NCBI RefSeq assembly: GCF_017876495.1
Contig: NZ_JAGIOB010000001.1
Location: forward strand, 124,001 to 188,000
Source: Microlunatus capsulatus
GTDB taxonomy: Bacteria; Actinomycetota; Actinomycetes; Propionibacteriales; Propionibacteriaceae
Length of the DNA: 64,000 nucleotides
Direction of reading: 5' to 3'
Shown here: one piece after another, positions 8,190 to 17,200 of the stretch
Layout of the letters: every line of letters begins with the position of its first letter
Numbering within the stretch: the stretch's first letter is position 1
Notes under the pieces: generated by a model
Told to the model about the DNA's origin: nothing
The model's database searches: none
What the model saw: only the letters and a program-made list of their open reading frames with translations
Made by a program: the position numbers and the translations under genes

Positions 8190-9451
8190 GTGCTGCAGGG
8201 ATGACTGCCGTGCGCGCAGCGAAGAGACGGACCTCGCGGGAGGTGCGGACCGGCAACCGGTTCGCGGTCCTGCGCGCCATGTACGCCCTGGGCACCCCGA
8301 CGCGGCAGGAGCTGGCGGGGGCCACCGGCCTCAGCTTCGCCACCATCGCCACGATGGTGACCGAGCTGCTGGCGGTGGGCGTGGTGACCGAGGCCAGCCG
8401 TGAGGACTCCGGCGGCGGCCGGCCGCGGTCCCGGCTCAAGGTGGCCGCGGGTCGGGGGCTGCTGGTCGGCGTCGACGCCACCGAGACCTACGTGCACGTC
8501 GACGTCTTCGACCTGGCCATGACGCGGCTGGTGCACCACGACCACGCCGTCGGGGAGGGCACCTCCGACCCCGACCGGATGGTCGGCGAGATCGCCGAGG
8601 GCGTGCGCAGCGCCCTCGCGGCCGCCCCGGACGGCGACGTGCTCGGGGTGGGGGTGAGCCTGCCCGGCCAGGTCGAGCCGGACTCCGGCGTCTCGCTCTT
8701 CGCGCCGGGCTGGGGCTGGAAGGACGTCGCCGCCCAGGCCCTGCTGGAGGAGCGGCTCGACCTGCCGGTGCACGTCGACAACCCCCTCAAGGCGACGACG
8801 GTGGCCGAGCTCTGGTTCGGGCACGGCCGCCGGGTGGCGCACCTGGTCACCGTCAACCTCGGCACCGGGATCGGCGCCGGCATCGCCCTGGACGGCCAGC
8901 TGGTCCGGGGCGCCACCAACAACGCGGGGGAGTGGGGCCACACCACCCTGGTGATGGACGGCCGGCCCTGCCGCTGCGGCCGGGACGGCTGCCTGGAGGC
9001 CTACATCGGGGTGCCGGGCCTGATGGCCCAGTTCGGCGAGCGGCACCCGGGGCACCGCTACCTCGAGGGCGGCTCGCAGACCCACTTCCTCGCCGCCGTC
9101 CGCGAGGGGCTGGAGGCCGACGAGCCCGAGGCGCACGAGCTGGTCGAGCTGTTCGGCGAGCAGCTGGGCGTCGGGCTGGCGAACCTGATCAACATGGTGA
9201 ACCCGAACCTCGTCGTGCTGACGTCCTGGGCGGCCCGCGACCTCGGCCGGTGGCTGCTGCCGGTGGCCGAGGCGCGGATGCGGCGGGAGGCCATCAACGG
9301 CTCGGCGGCCGTGGTGGACATCGTCACCTCGGCGGTGCCGACCAACCCGGTCTCGACCGGGATGGCGGCCTTCGTGCTGGAGGGGTTCCTCGAGCGGGTG
9401 GGTCTGCCCAGCCCGACGAGCGCCCCGCTGCGTCGGCTCGCCGAGGCCTGA
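8186..9451 (+). CDS. ROK-family transcriptional regulator
   Basis: A 421-residue ROK protein. Residues about 20-80 form a winged helix-turn-helix (TRQELAGATGLSFATIATMVTELL). The rest is a sugar-kinase-like fold with the ROK zinc motif CRCGRDGC (cysteines 262, 264 and 269, with H252 in the preceding EWGHTTL) and the nucleotide/sugar motif VNLGTGIGAGI. This architecture is that of NagC/XylR-type repressors rather than of a plain glucokinase. It overlaps the upstream permease by four bases and is the last gene of the importer operon. It probably represses the divergent operons through the inverted repeat at 4944-4989 and is released by a sugar. Confidence 0.88.
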   Translation: MSAAGMTAVRAAKRRTSREVRTGNRFAVLRAMYALGTPTRQELAGATGLSFATIATMVTELLAVGVVTEASREDSGGGRPRSRLKVAAGRGLLVGVDATETYVHVDVFDLAMTRLVHHDHAVGEGTSDPDRMVGEIAEGVRSALAAAPDGDVLGVGVSLPGQVEPDSGVSLFAPGWGWKDVAAQALLEERLDLPVHVDNPLKATTVAELWFGHGRRVAHLVTVNLGTGIGAGIALDGQLVRGATNNAGEWGHTTLVMDGRPCRCGRDGCLEAYIGVPGLMAQFGERHPGHRYLEGGSQTHFLAAVREGLEADEPEAHELVELFGEQLGVGLANLINMVNPNLVVLTSWAARDLGRWLLPVAEARMRREAINGSAAVVDIVTSAVPTNPVSTGMAAFVLEGFLERVGLPSPTSAPLRRLAEA

Positions 9452-9554
9452 GCCGCGTCGCTCACGGGCACCGGACGGACCCCCCGTCCCGGCGGCGGAG
9501 GGGCGGAGCTACGGTCGGACCGGGCCGTCCGGGCCCGGGTACGGAGGGTCACAG

Positions 9555-10988
9555 GTGTCCGCGACGACGCAGCAGAACGACAAGCACACCGCCAAGGTGG
9601 TGGGCGTCACCGTCGCCGCCGCCGTCGGCGGTTTCCTCTTCGGCTTCGACAGCTCGGTGGTGAACGGGGCCGTCGACGCCATCCAGGGGGACTTCGCCCT
9701 CAGCGACGTGCTGATCGGCTTCTCGGTGGCCGTCGCCCTGCTGGGCTGCGCCGTCGGCGCCTGGTTCGCCGGCCAGCTGGCCGACCAGATCGGCCGCAAG
9801 AAGGTCATGCTCATCGGCGCCGTCCTGTTCCTGGCCTCCGCCTTCGGCGCCGGGCTGGCCACCGGGGTGACGTCGCTGATCATCTGGCGCATCGTCGGCG
9901 GTCTCGGCATCGGCATCGCCTCGGTCATCGCCCCGGCCTACATCGCCGAGATCGCGCCCGCGCGCTACCGCGGGGCGCTGGCCTCGACCCAGCAGCTGGC
10001 CATCACCCTCGGCATCTTCGCCGCCCTGCTCTCCGACGCCCTGCTGGCGAACTCCGCGGGCGGTGCGGCCGAGCAGCTGTGGGCGGGCCTGGCGGCCTGG
10101 CGCTGGATGTTCCTGGTCGGCGCCATCCCCGCCGTGGTCTACGGCCTGCTGTCGCTCACGATCCCCGAGTCGCCCCGCTACCTGGTGGCGAAGGACCTCG
10201 ACGAGGAGGCGGCCGACGTGCTCAGCCGGGTCACCGGCGAGCGGCACCCGGCCGAGCGGATCAAGGAGATCCGGGTCACCCTGCGCCGGGAGTCCAAGTC
10301 CTCGTTCCGCGACATCATGAAGGACGGCGGCGGCCTGCACCCCCTGGTCTGGGTGGGCATCGGGCTGGCCACCCTGCAGCAGCTGGTCGGCATCAACGCG
10401 ATCTTCTACTACTCCACGACGCTGTGGCGCTCCGTGGGCTTCTCGGAGTCGCAGTCGTTCACCACCTCGGTGATCACCGCCGTCATCAACGTCGTGATGA
10501 CCTTCGTGGCCATCCTCTTCGTCGACCGGCTGGGCCGCCGCAAGCTCCTGATGAGCGGCTCGGCAGGCATGTTCGTCGGGCTGCTGATGGCCTGCCTCGC
10601 GTTCACCCAGCAGCAGGGCAGCGGCGACGACGTCACCCTGCCCGGCAGCTGGGGCGTCATCGCGCTGATCGGCGCCAACCTCTTCGTCGTCTGCTTCGCC
10701 GCCACCTGGGGCCCGATCATGTGGGTGATGCTCGGCGAGATGTTCCCCAACCGGATGCGCGCCGTCGCCCTGGGCCTGTGCACGGCGGTCAACTGGATCG
10801 CGAACTTCGCGGTCTCGCTGCTGTTCCCCGAGCTCACCCAGTCGGTCGGCCTGGGCTGGATCTACGGCGCCTTCGCCTTCTTCGCGCTGGTCTCCTTCGT
10901 CTTCGTGCGCACCCTCGTGCCCGAGACGAAGGGCATGGAGCTCGAGGACATGCAGGGCAGCACCAACCGCACGGCCGCGGGCGTCTGA
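9555..10988 (+). CDS. Sugar-porter family MFS transporter
   Basis: A 477-residue, 12-helix major facilitator of the sugar porter family. Diagnostic motifs are ADQIGRKKVM after helix 2, PESPRYLV after helix 6, VDRLGRRKLL in the second half and PETKG after the last helix. Such proteins import hexoses or pentoses with protons (XylE, GalP, AraE types), so galactose or arabinose released by the upstream hydrolases is a reasonable substrate. The GTG start has GGAGGGT 6-8 bases upstream. A TACGGT box at 9510-9515 could be its own -10 element, so it is probably transcribed separately from the ROK gene. Confidence 0.9.
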   Translation: MSATTQQNDKHTAKVVGVTVAAAVGGFLFGFDSSVVNGAVDAIQGDFALSDVLIGFSVAVALLGCAVGAWFAGQLADQIGRKKVMLIGAVLFLASAFGAGLATGVTSLIIWRIVGGLGIGIASVIAPAYIAEIAPARYRGALASTQQLAITLGIFAALLSDALLANSAGGAAEQLWAGLAAWRWMFLVGAIPAVVYGLLSLTIPESPRYLVAKDLDEEAADVLSRVTGERHPAERIKEIRVTLRRESKSSFRDIMKDGGGLHPLVWVGIGLATLQQLVGINAIFYYSTTLWRSVGFSESQSFTTSVITAVINVVMTFVAILFVDRLGRRKLLMSGSAGMFVGLLMACLAFTQQQGSGDDVTLPGSWGVIALIGANLFVVCFAATWGPIMWVMLGEMFPNRMRAVALGLCTAVNWIANFAVSLLFPELTQSVGLGWIYGAFAFFALVSFVFVRTLVPETKGMELEDMQGSTNRTAAGV

Positions 10989-11038
10989 GCGGTCGTCGGC
11001 ACGCCGGAACGAGGTCGAGCGGGAGCGCCCCGGCGGTC

Positions 11039-11065
11039 TAGGGTTGGGGCGGGCCGCCGGCCCGC
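11039..11065 (+). promoter_or_regulatory. Probable -10 box and leader hairpin of thrS
   Basis: TAGGGT (11039-11044) is followed by GCGGGCC and GGCCCGC arms (11049-11055 and 11059-11065) with a three-base loop. The hairpin would sit at the very 5' end of the thrS transcript. No T-box features are visible. The role, if any, is unknown. Confidence 0.4.
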
Positions 11066-11087
11066 TCCATCCCCTGCTGAGAGGTCA

Positions 11088-13103
11088 GTGCGCAACGTGT
11101 CGAGCCTGTCGATCACCCTGGTCCGCGACGACGCCCGTGAGCAGCGTGACGTCGAGACCACGACGACCGGCCTCGACCTGTTCGGCGACGACCGCACCGT
11201 CGTCGCCGTCCGCATCGGCGGCGAGCTCCGCGACCTCGACCGGCCCTTCGCCGACGGCGACGTCGTCGAGCCGGTGGCGGTCGACAGCCCCGACGGGCTC
11301 GCCGTGCTCCGGCACTCGGCCGCCCACGTCGCGGCGCAGGCCGTGCAGGCCCGCGACCCGGAGGCCAAGCTGGGCATCGGCCCGCCCATCGTCGACGGCT
11401 TCTACTACGACTTCGACGTCGCCCAGCCCTTCACCCCGGAGGACCTGCGCGAGCTCGAGAAGGCGATGCAGCGGATCATCAAGGAGCGCCAGCGCTTCCG
11501 CCGCCGCGAGGTCAGCGACGACGAGGCGCGGGCCGAGCTGGGCGCCGAGCCGTACAAGCTCGAGCTGATCGCCGACAAGGGCTCCGCGGCGCCCGAGGCC
11601 ACCGGGCCCGACGGCCTCGAGGGCGGCGGGGACGCGGCCAGCGTCGAGGTGGGCGCCGGCCAGCTGACCATCTACGACAACCTGCGGCGCGACGGCTCGG
11701 TCGCCTGGAAAGACCTGTGCCGGGGCCCGCACGTCCCGCACACGGGCTACATCCCGGCGTTCGCGCTGACCCGGAACTCCGCCGCCTACTGGCGAGGCGA
11801 CCAGGCCAACCCGCAGCTGCAGCGGCTCTACGGCACGGCGTGGCCGAGCCGGGAGGCGCTCAAGGCGTACCAGACCCGGCTGGAGGAGGCCGCCAAGCGC
11901 GACCACCGCAAGCTCGGCCTGGAGCTGGACCTGTTCTCCTTCCCCGACGAGCTGGGCTCCGGTCTGCCGGTGTTCCACCCGAAGGGCGGGGTGCTGAAGC
12001 GCGAGATGGAGGACTACGTCCGGCGCCGGCACATCGAGGAGGGCTTCTCCTACGTCGGCACGCCGCACATCTCCAAGGAGGGGCTCTTCCACACCTCGGG
12101 GCACCTGCCGTACTACGCCGAGGGCATGTTCCCGCCGATGAACGTCGAGGGCGGGAACTACTACCTCAAGGCCATGAACTGCCCCATGCACAACCTGATC
12201 TTCCGCTCGCGCGGGCGGTCCTACCGCGAGCTGCCGCTGCGGCTGTTCGAGTTCGGCAGCGTCTACCGCTACGAGAAGTCGGGCGTCGTGCACGGCCTCA
12301 CCCGCGTCCGGGGCATGACGCAGGACGACTCGCACTCCTACGTCACCCCCGAGCAGGCGCCGGGGGAGATCCAGCACCTGCTGGACTTCGTGCTGGGGCT
12401 GCTGCGCGACTTCGGCCTGACCGACTACTACCTCGAGCTGTCCACCCGTGACGGCTCGGACAAGTTCATCGGCTCCGACGAGGAGTGGGCCGTCGCCACC
12501 CAGGTCCTCGAGGACGTCGCCACCCGCTCTGGCATCGAGCTGGTGCCCGACCCGGGCGGCGCCGCCTACTACGGGCCGAAGATCTCGGTGCAGATCCGCG
12601 ACGCCATCGGCCGCAGCTGGCAGATGTCGACCATCCAGTACGACTTCAACCAGCCCGCCCGGTTTGGCCTGGAGTACCAGGCGCCCGACGGCACCCGGCA
12701 GCAGCCGGTGATGATCCACTCGGCGAAGTTCGGCTCCATCGAGCGGTTCATCGGCGTGCTGGTCGAGCACTACGCCGGCGCCTTCCCGCCCTGGCTGGCG
12801 CCCGTCCAGGTGGTCGGCATCCCGGTCGCCGACGAGTTCGGGGACTACCTCGAGGAGGTCGCCGCGCAGCTGCGGGCCGCCGGCGTCCGGGTCGAGGTCG
12901 ACCACGCCGACGACCGGATGCAGAAGAAGATCCGCACCGCGCAGAAGTCCAAGGTGCCCTTCATGCTGATCGCCGGCGGCGACGACCGCGACGCCGGTGC
13001 GGTCTCCTTCCGCTACCGCGACGGGACGCAGAAGAACGGCGTCCCGGTGGCCGAGGCCGTGGCCGAGATCACCGCCGCGATCGCCGCCCGCGCGCAGGTC
13101 TGA
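11088..13103 (+). CDS. thrS: Threonyl-tRNA synthetase
   Basis: A 671-residue class II aminoacyl-tRNA synthetase that charges tRNA-Thr. In order it has a TGS domain (about 1-65), the second editing domain with HSAAHVAAQ and [12 protein letters not shown], a [10 protein letters not shown] segment (the editing-site cysteine/histidine region), the catalytic core with [10 protein letters not shown] and the motif-2 stretch [13 protein letters not shown], and a C-terminal anticodon-binding domain. The length is typical of actinobacterial ThrRS. A GTG start is chosen because GAGAGG lies 7 bases upstream; a second GTG three codons later is possible. It heads the run of HIT, phospholipid and PIM genes, as in mycobacteria. 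Confidence 0.96.
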   Translation: MRNVSSLSITLVRDDAREQRDVETTTTGLDLFGDDRTVVAVRIGGELRDLDRPFADGDVVEPVAVDSPDGLAVLRHSAAHVAAQAVQARDPEAKLGIGPPIVDGFYYDFDVAQPFTPEDLRELEKAMQRIIKERQRFRRREVSDDEARAELGAEPYKLELIADKGSAAPEATGPDGLEGGGDAASVEVGAGQLTIYDNLRRDGSVAWKDLCRGPHVPHTGYIPAFALTRNSAAYWRGDQANPQLQRLYGTAWPSREALKAYQTRLEEAAKRDHRKLGLELDLFSFPDELGSGLPVFHPKGGVLKREMEDYVRRRHIEEGFSYVGTPHISKEGLFHTSGHLPYYAEGMFPPMNVEGGNYYLKAMNCPMHNLIFRSRGRSYRELPLRLFEFGSVYRYEKSGVVHGLTRVRGMTQDDSHSYVTPEQAPGEIQHLLDFVLGLLRDFGLTDYYLELSTRDGSDKFIGSDEEWAVATQVLEDVATRSGIELVPDPGGAAYYGPKISVQIRDAIGRSWQMSTIQYDFNQPARFGLEYQAPDGTRQQPVMIHSAKFGSIERFIGVLVEHYAGAFPPWLAPVQVVGIPVADEFGDYLEEVAAQLRAAGVRVEVDHADDRMQKKIRTAQKSKVPFMLIAGGDDRDAGAVSFRYRDGTQKNGVPVAEAVAEITAAIAARAQV

Positions 13104-13194
13104 GCACGGGCGGCGGCCCGGGGGATTACGGCTGCCCGGCGGTGACCGCTTAGGGTCGTCCTCGTGCGCTGGTCGGTCCGAGGAGAGTGGCAGG

Positions 13195-13743
13195 GTGGCT
13201 GAGGTCGAGGACGCCGCCGGCCGGCCGGGTGATCCCGACGGCTTCGAGCGGTTGTGGACCCCGCACCGGATGGTCTACATCGGCGGGCAGGACAAGCCCG
13301 CGACGGCGGCGCCGGAGGAGTGCCCCTTCTGCCGGATCCCGGCGCGGGAGGACCGCGACGGCCTCGTCGTGCACCGCGGGGCCACGGCCTTCGTCGTGCT
13401 CAACCTGTACCCGTACTCGCCCGGGCACCTGCTGGTGTGCCCCTACCGCCACGTCGCCGACTACACCGACCTGACCGACGCCGAGGCCGTCGAGGTGGCT
13501 GCGCTCAGCCAGCAGGCGATGCGGGTGGTGCGGGCCGCCAGCGCCCCGCACGGCTTCAACCTGGGGCTCAACCAGGGCGCGGTCGCCGGCGCCGGGATCG
13601 CCGCCCACCTGCACCAGCACGTCGTCCCCCGCTGGGCCGGCGACGCCAACTTCCTGCCGGTCATCGGCCAGACCAAGGCCCTGCCGCAGCTGCTCGACGA
13701 CACCTGGCAGGTCGTCACGGCCGCCTGGGAACGGCTCGGCTGA
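13195..13743 (+). CDS. HIT-family hydrolase/phosphorylase (Ap4A phosphorylase-like)
   Basis: A 182-residue histidine-triad protein. The active-site motif HLHQHVV has histidines 138, 140 and 142, and CPFC (43-46) with nearby histidines could bind zinc. It resembles the mycobacterial protein encoded beside thrS and pgsA1 (Rv2613c), which acts as an Ap4A phosphorylase. The GTG start is supported by AGGAGAG 8 bases upstream; a longer upstream frame is rejected. TAGGGT at 13151-13156 is a likely -10 box. Its stop overlaps the ATG of the phosphatidylinositol phosphate synthase gene, indicating coupling. Confidence 0.88.
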   Translation: MAEVEDAAGRPGDPDGFERLWTPHRMVYIGGQDKPATAAPEECPFCRIPAREDRDGLVVHRGATAFVVLNLYPYSPGHLLVCPYRHVADYTDLTDAEAVEVAALSQQAMRVVRAASAPHGFNLGLNQGAVAGAGIAAHLHQHVVPRWAGDANFLPVIGQTKALPQLLDDTWQVVTAAWERLG

Positions 13744-14360
13744 TGCTCGAACGGTTCCGCGGCATCTCCGCGGCGGTGCTCGGGCCGCTCGTCCGGCTGC
13801 TGCTGCGGCTGGGCGTCTCGCCCGACGTCGTCACCATCGCCGGCACCGCCGGGGTCGTGCTGGCCTCGCTGGTCTGCTTCCCGCAGGGCTGGCTGTGGCA
13901 GGGCGCCCTCGTCGTCACGGTGTTCGTCCTCTCCGACATGCTCGACGGCCAGATGGCCAAGGTGAGCGGCCGGGCCACCAGCTGGGGCGCGTTCCTGGAC
14001 TCCACCTCCGACCGGCTCGGCGACGCCGCCGTCTTCGGCGGCATCCTGCTGTACTTCACCTACCAGGAGGGCTCGACGCTGTGGGCGGCCGTCGCCCTGG
14101 CCGGGCTGGTCTTCGGGCAGTGGACGTCCTACGTCAAGGCGCGCGCGGAGAGCCTGGGCTTCACCTGCTCCGGCGGCCTGGCCGCCCGGGCGGACCGGCT
14201 GGTGATCATCCTCGTCGGCACCCTGGTGGCCGGGTTCGGCGTGCCCTACGTGCTCGAGGTCGCCGTCGCCGTGCTGGCCGTGACCAGCATGGTCACAGTC
14301 GTCCAGCGCATCCTGCAGGTGCGCCGCCAGGCGGTCGCGGCCGATGTCGCCGCAGCCTGA
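13743..14360 (+). CDS. pgsA: Phosphatidylinositol phosphate synthase (CDP-alcohol phosphatidyltransferase)
   Basis: A 205-residue integral membrane enzyme that joins CDP-diacylglycerol and inositol 3-phosphate, the first step towards phosphatidylinositol and its mannosides. The CDP-alcohol motif spans about residues 66-95: DMLDG, then GAFLDSTSD with the four metal-binding aspartates. The usual AR pair after DG is AK here. About six transmembrane segments are visible. The ATG overlaps the HIT stop codon, and the 3' end overlaps the following acyltransferase by 17 bases. The neighbouring PIM genes make inositol phosphate, rather than glycerol phosphate, the likely acceptor. Confidence 0.88.
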   Translation: MLERFRGISAAVLGPLVRLLLRLGVSPDVVTIAGTAGVVLASLVCFPQGWLWQGALVVTVFVLSDMLDGQMAKVSGRATSWGAFLDSTSDRLGDAAVFGGILLYFTYQEGSTLWAAVALAGLVFGQWTSYVKARAESLGFTCSGGLAARADRLVIILVGTLVAGFGVPYVLEVAVAVLAVTSMVTVVQRILQVRRQAVAADVAAA

Positions 14361-15255
14361 GCGCACCCCCGCCCGGCTGCCCGACCGCGTCCGCGACGCC
14401 GCGCTGCGCACCCTGCACCGGAGCGGCTGGCGGGTGGCCGCGCGGGTGCCCGTCCCGGTCATCCGGGCCGTCGCCGCCGTCGCCGCCCGGGTGGCCGTCG
14501 CCCGCGGGGGTCGGCACGTCGCCACGTTGCGGCGCAACCTCACCCTCGCCACCGGGGCCCCGGCGCCCGACGCGCTCGTCCGGGCCGGCGTCCGGTCCTA
14601 CCTGCGGACCTACGCCGAGGTGCTGGCGCTGCCGGGCTGGGGCCGGGAGGCCACGGTCGCCCGGGTGCGGACCGAGGGGGAGGAGCGGCTGCGCGCCGCC
14701 CACGCCGGGCCCGGCTGCGTCGTCGCCCTGCCGCACAGCGGCAACTGGGACCTCGCCGGCGCCTGGGCGTGCAGCACCGGGATGCCCGTCAGCACCGTCG
14801 CCGAGCAGCTGTCCGAGGCCGAGTTCGAGGCCTTCCTCGCCTTCCGCCGCGGGCTCGGCATGGAGGTGCTCTCGCACCGCGACCGCACCGCCATCCCCAC
14901 CCTGGCCGCGGCCCTGCGCCGCGGCCGGCTGGTCTGCCTCGTGGCCGACCGCGACCTCGACGGCTCCGGCGTGCCCGTGCGCTGGCGCGGCCAGCCGGTG
15001 ACGATGCCGGCCGGGCCCGCCGTCGTCGCCCGGCGGACGGGAGCCGTGCTGCTGCCCGCGGTCTGCCGCTACGACGGCGAGCAGATGGTCATCCGGTTCG
15101 GCGAGCCCGTGCCGCCCCGCCCCGGTCGTGCGGGCCTGGTGGCCATGACCCAGGACGTGGCCGACTTCTTCGCCGCGCAGGTCGCGACCGCCCCCCAGGA
15201 CTGGCACGTGCTGCAGCCGTTCTTCCCGGACACCGGGCCGGGGGCGGCCGCGTGA
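14344..15255 (+). CDS. Phosphatidylinositol mannoside acyltransferase (lauroyl acyltransferase-like)
   Basis: A 303-residue member of the LpxL/HtrB-like acyltransferase family. The catalytic motif is HSGNWD within LPHSGNWDLAG near residue 128. In actinobacteria this family includes PatA (Rv2611c), which acylates the mannose of PIM1 or PIM2 at the inner membrane. The gene sits between the phosphatidylinositol phosphate synthase and pimA, in the order known from mycobacteria, which supports that role. The N-terminus is arginine rich without a signal peptide, typical of a membrane-associated enzyme. Its stop overlaps the pimA start by four bases. Confidence 0.88.
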   Translation: MSPQPERTPARLPDRVRDAALRTLHRSGWRVAARVPVPVIRAVAAVAARVAVARGGRHVATLRRNLTLATGAPAPDALVRAGVRSYLRTYAEVLALPGWGREATVARVRTEGEERLRAAHAGPGCVVALPHSGNWDLAGAWACSTGMPVSTVAEQLSEAEFEAFLAFRRGLGMEVLSHRDRTAIPTLAAALRRGRLVCLVADRDLDGSGVPVRWRGQPVTMPAGPAVVARRTGAVLLPAVCRYDGEQMVIRFGEPVPPRPGRAGLVAMTQDVADFFAAQVATAPQDWHVLQPFFPDTGPGAAA

Positions 15256-16439
15256 CGGCGCGCCCGCTGCGGGTCGGGCTCGTCTGCCCCTACTCCTTCG
15301 ACCACCCCGGCGGCGTGCAGAACCACGTGCTGGGGCTCGCGCAGCACCTCCGCGCGCAGGGCCACGAGCCGTTCGTGCTGGGGCTGGGCCATGCTGAGCT
15401 GCCCGGCGCGCTGGCCGGCCGCTTCACCTCCGCCGGGTCCGCGGTCCCCGTGCGCTACAACGGCTCGGTCGCCCGGGTGCGCTTCGGCCCCGGCAGCGCC
15501 GCGCGCGCCCGCCGCTGGCTGGCCGCCGCCGACCTCGACGTGCTGCACGTGCACGAGCCCCTCACCCCGAGCATCTCGATCCTCGCGCTGTGGGCCGCCG
15601 AGGTGCCCGTGGTCGCGACGTTCCACACCGCCACCCCGCGCTCCCGCTCGATGCAGCTGGCCGGCAGCACGCTGCGCGGCACCGTCGACAAGATCGACGC
15701 CGGCATCGCCGTCTCCGAGCCCGCAGCGCGCGTCGTGCGCCGCTACCTCGGCCGCGACCCGCAGGTGATCCCCAACGGGTTCCGCTGGGCCGAGTTCGCC
15801 GGAGGCGGCCGGTCCACCGGCGGCTGGCGCGGCGGGGACCACCCCCGGCTGGTGTTCCTCGGCCGCGTGGAGGAGCCGCGCAAGGGCCTGGGGGTGCTGC
15901 TGGAGGCGCTGCCCGCCGTCCGCGCCGTGCACCCCGACCTCGAGGTCGTCGTCGCCGGGACCGGCCAGCGCGCCCTGCCGTCCTGGGTCCGCCGCGAGAC
16001 CTCGGTCACCGACGCCGGGAAGGCCGCCCTGCTGGCCGGGGCCGACGTGTTCGTCGCGCCGCACACGGCCCGCGAGAGCTTCGGCATCGTGCTGCTGGAG
16101 GCGATGGCCAGCGGCGCGCCGGTCGTCGCGTCCGACCTGCCCGCCTTCACCTCGCTGCTGGCGCACGACCGCGACGCGGAGGTCGGGGTGGGCCGGCTGT
16201 TCCCGACCGGGGACGCCGGCGCGCTGTCCGCCGCCGTCCTGGAGGTGCTCGCCGCGCGCGACGTCGTCGGCGCCGAGCGCGGCCGCCGGCACGCGCGGGC
16301 GTTCGACTGGTCGGTGGTGGGCCCGGCCGTCGAGGACGTCTACCGGCGGGTCCTGGAACCAGCGGCCCCGCGCGTCGCGGACCCGGCCGACGGCGCGCGC
16401 GACGCCGGGCTGGCGACAGCGCGGCGCAGCGCCTCCTGA
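15252..16439 (+). CDS. pimA: Phosphatidylinositol alpha-mannosyltransferase (GT4)
   Basis: A 395-residue GT-B glycosyltransferase of family 4. The N-terminal domain shows the glycine-rich acceptor loop PYSFDHPGGVQNHV and FHTATPRS. The C-terminal domain has the donor-binding GRVEEPRKG and the EX7E-type motif ARESFGIVLLEAMASG. It should transfer the first mannose from GDP-mannose to phosphatidylinositol on the cytoplasmic face. The GTG start overlaps the acyltransferase stop (GTGA). The C-terminal 40 residues are Ala/Arg-rich and poorly conserved. Context with thrS, pgsA and the acyltransferase gives high confidence in the assignment. Confidence 0.9.
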   Translation: MTARPLRVGLVCPYSFDHPGGVQNHVLGLAQHLRAQGHEPFVLGLGHAELPGALAGRFTSAGSAVPVRYNGSVARVRFGPGSAARARRWLAAADLDVLHVHEPLTPSISILALWAAEVPVVATFHTATPRSRSMQLAGSTLRGTVDKIDAGIAVSEPAARVVRRYLGRDPQVIPNGFRWAEFAGGGRSTGGWRGGDHPRLVFLGRVEEPRKGLGVLLEALPAVRAVHPDLEVVVAGTGQRALPSWVRRETSVTDAGKAALLAGADVFVAPHTARESFGIVLLEAMASGAPVVASDLPAFTSLLAHDRDAEVGVGRLFPTGDAGALSAAVLEVLAARDVVGAERGRRHARAFDWSVVGPAVEDVYRRVLEPAAPRVADPADGARDAGLATARRSAS

Positions 16440-16485
16440 GCGGCGGGACACGCCCGCGGGGTCGGCCGCGGCGGCCTCGGGCCAC

Positions 16486-16491
16486 TAACCT
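16486..16491 (+). promoter_or_regulatory. TAACCT -10 box for the PgsA-like gene
   Basis: The box ends 7 bases before the GTG start, so the transcript is probably leaderless. The same spacing recurs at many genes in the window. Confidence 0.45.
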
Positions 16492-16498
16492 GGGGCCC

Positions 16499-17194
16499 GT
16501 GACCGGGGACCAGCCGGGCGGGACGCGGAGTCCCGCCGCCGACGAGGGACCGCCGCTGCCCGCGGCCGGGTCCGTCGGGCTCGTCGGGCCCGCGGACGCG
16601 GAGACGCCCACCTGGGACACCGACCGGGTGTGGACCCTGCCGAACGTGCTGAGCCTGCTGCGGCTGGCCGGCGTGCCGCTCATGGTGTGGCTGATCCTGG
16701 GCCCGCACCACGACCTGCTGGCCGTCGCGGTCCTCGCGCTGGCCGGGTTCACCGACTGGCTCGACGGCTTCCTGGCCCGCCGCTGGCACCAGACCTCCCG
16801 TGTCGGCCAGATGCTCGACCCCGTCGCCGACCGGCTCTACATCCTCGCCGTCGTCCTCTGCTTGGCCGTCCGGGACGTCATCCCGTGGTGGCTGGTGGTG
16901 CTGCTGGTGGCGCGCGACGCGATGATCACCGCCCTGGTGCCGCTGCTGCGCACCCGCGGCTTCTCCTCCCTGCCCGTCCACTTCCTCGGCAAGGCCGCCA
17001 CCTTCAACCTGCTCTACGCCTTCCCGCTGATCCTGCTGGGCGCCGACGACGGCCTCGGCTGGACAGCGGCCGGCGTCCTGGGCTGGGCCTTCGCGCTGTG
17101 GGGCGTCGGCCTGTACTGGTGGGCCGGCCTGCTCTACCTGGCCCAGACCCTGCGGCTGCTGCGCGACGTGCCGCGCCGGACCCGGACGGGCTGA
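16499..17194 (+). CDS. CDP-alcohol phosphatidyltransferase, PgsA2-like
   Basis: A 231-residue membrane protein with a proline-rich cytoplasmic N-terminus of about 50 residues and then the CDP-alcohol phosphotransferase fold. The complete motif is DWLDGFLARR followed by GQMLDPVADRL (about residues 86-115), including the AR pair. It could be a cardiolipin or phosphatidylglycerophosphate synthase; homologues in this syntenic position (PgsA2, Rv1822) are not fully settled. The GTG start lies 7 bases after a TAACCT box and has no Shine-Dalgarno, consistent with a leaderless message. The next gene begins seven bases after the stop. Confidence 0.85.
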   Translation: MTGDQPGGTRSPAADEGPPLPAAGSVGLVGPADAETPTWDTDRVWTLPNVLSLLRLAGVPLMVWLILGPHHDLLAVAVLALAGFTDWLDGFLARRWHQTSRVGQMLDPVADRLYILAVVLCLAVRDVIPWWLVVLLVARDAMITALVPLLRTRGFSSLPVHFLGKAATFNLLYAFPLILLGADDGLGWTAAGVLGWAFALWGVGLYWWAGLLYLAQTLRLLRDVPRRTRTG

Positions 17195-17200
17195 CCGCCG

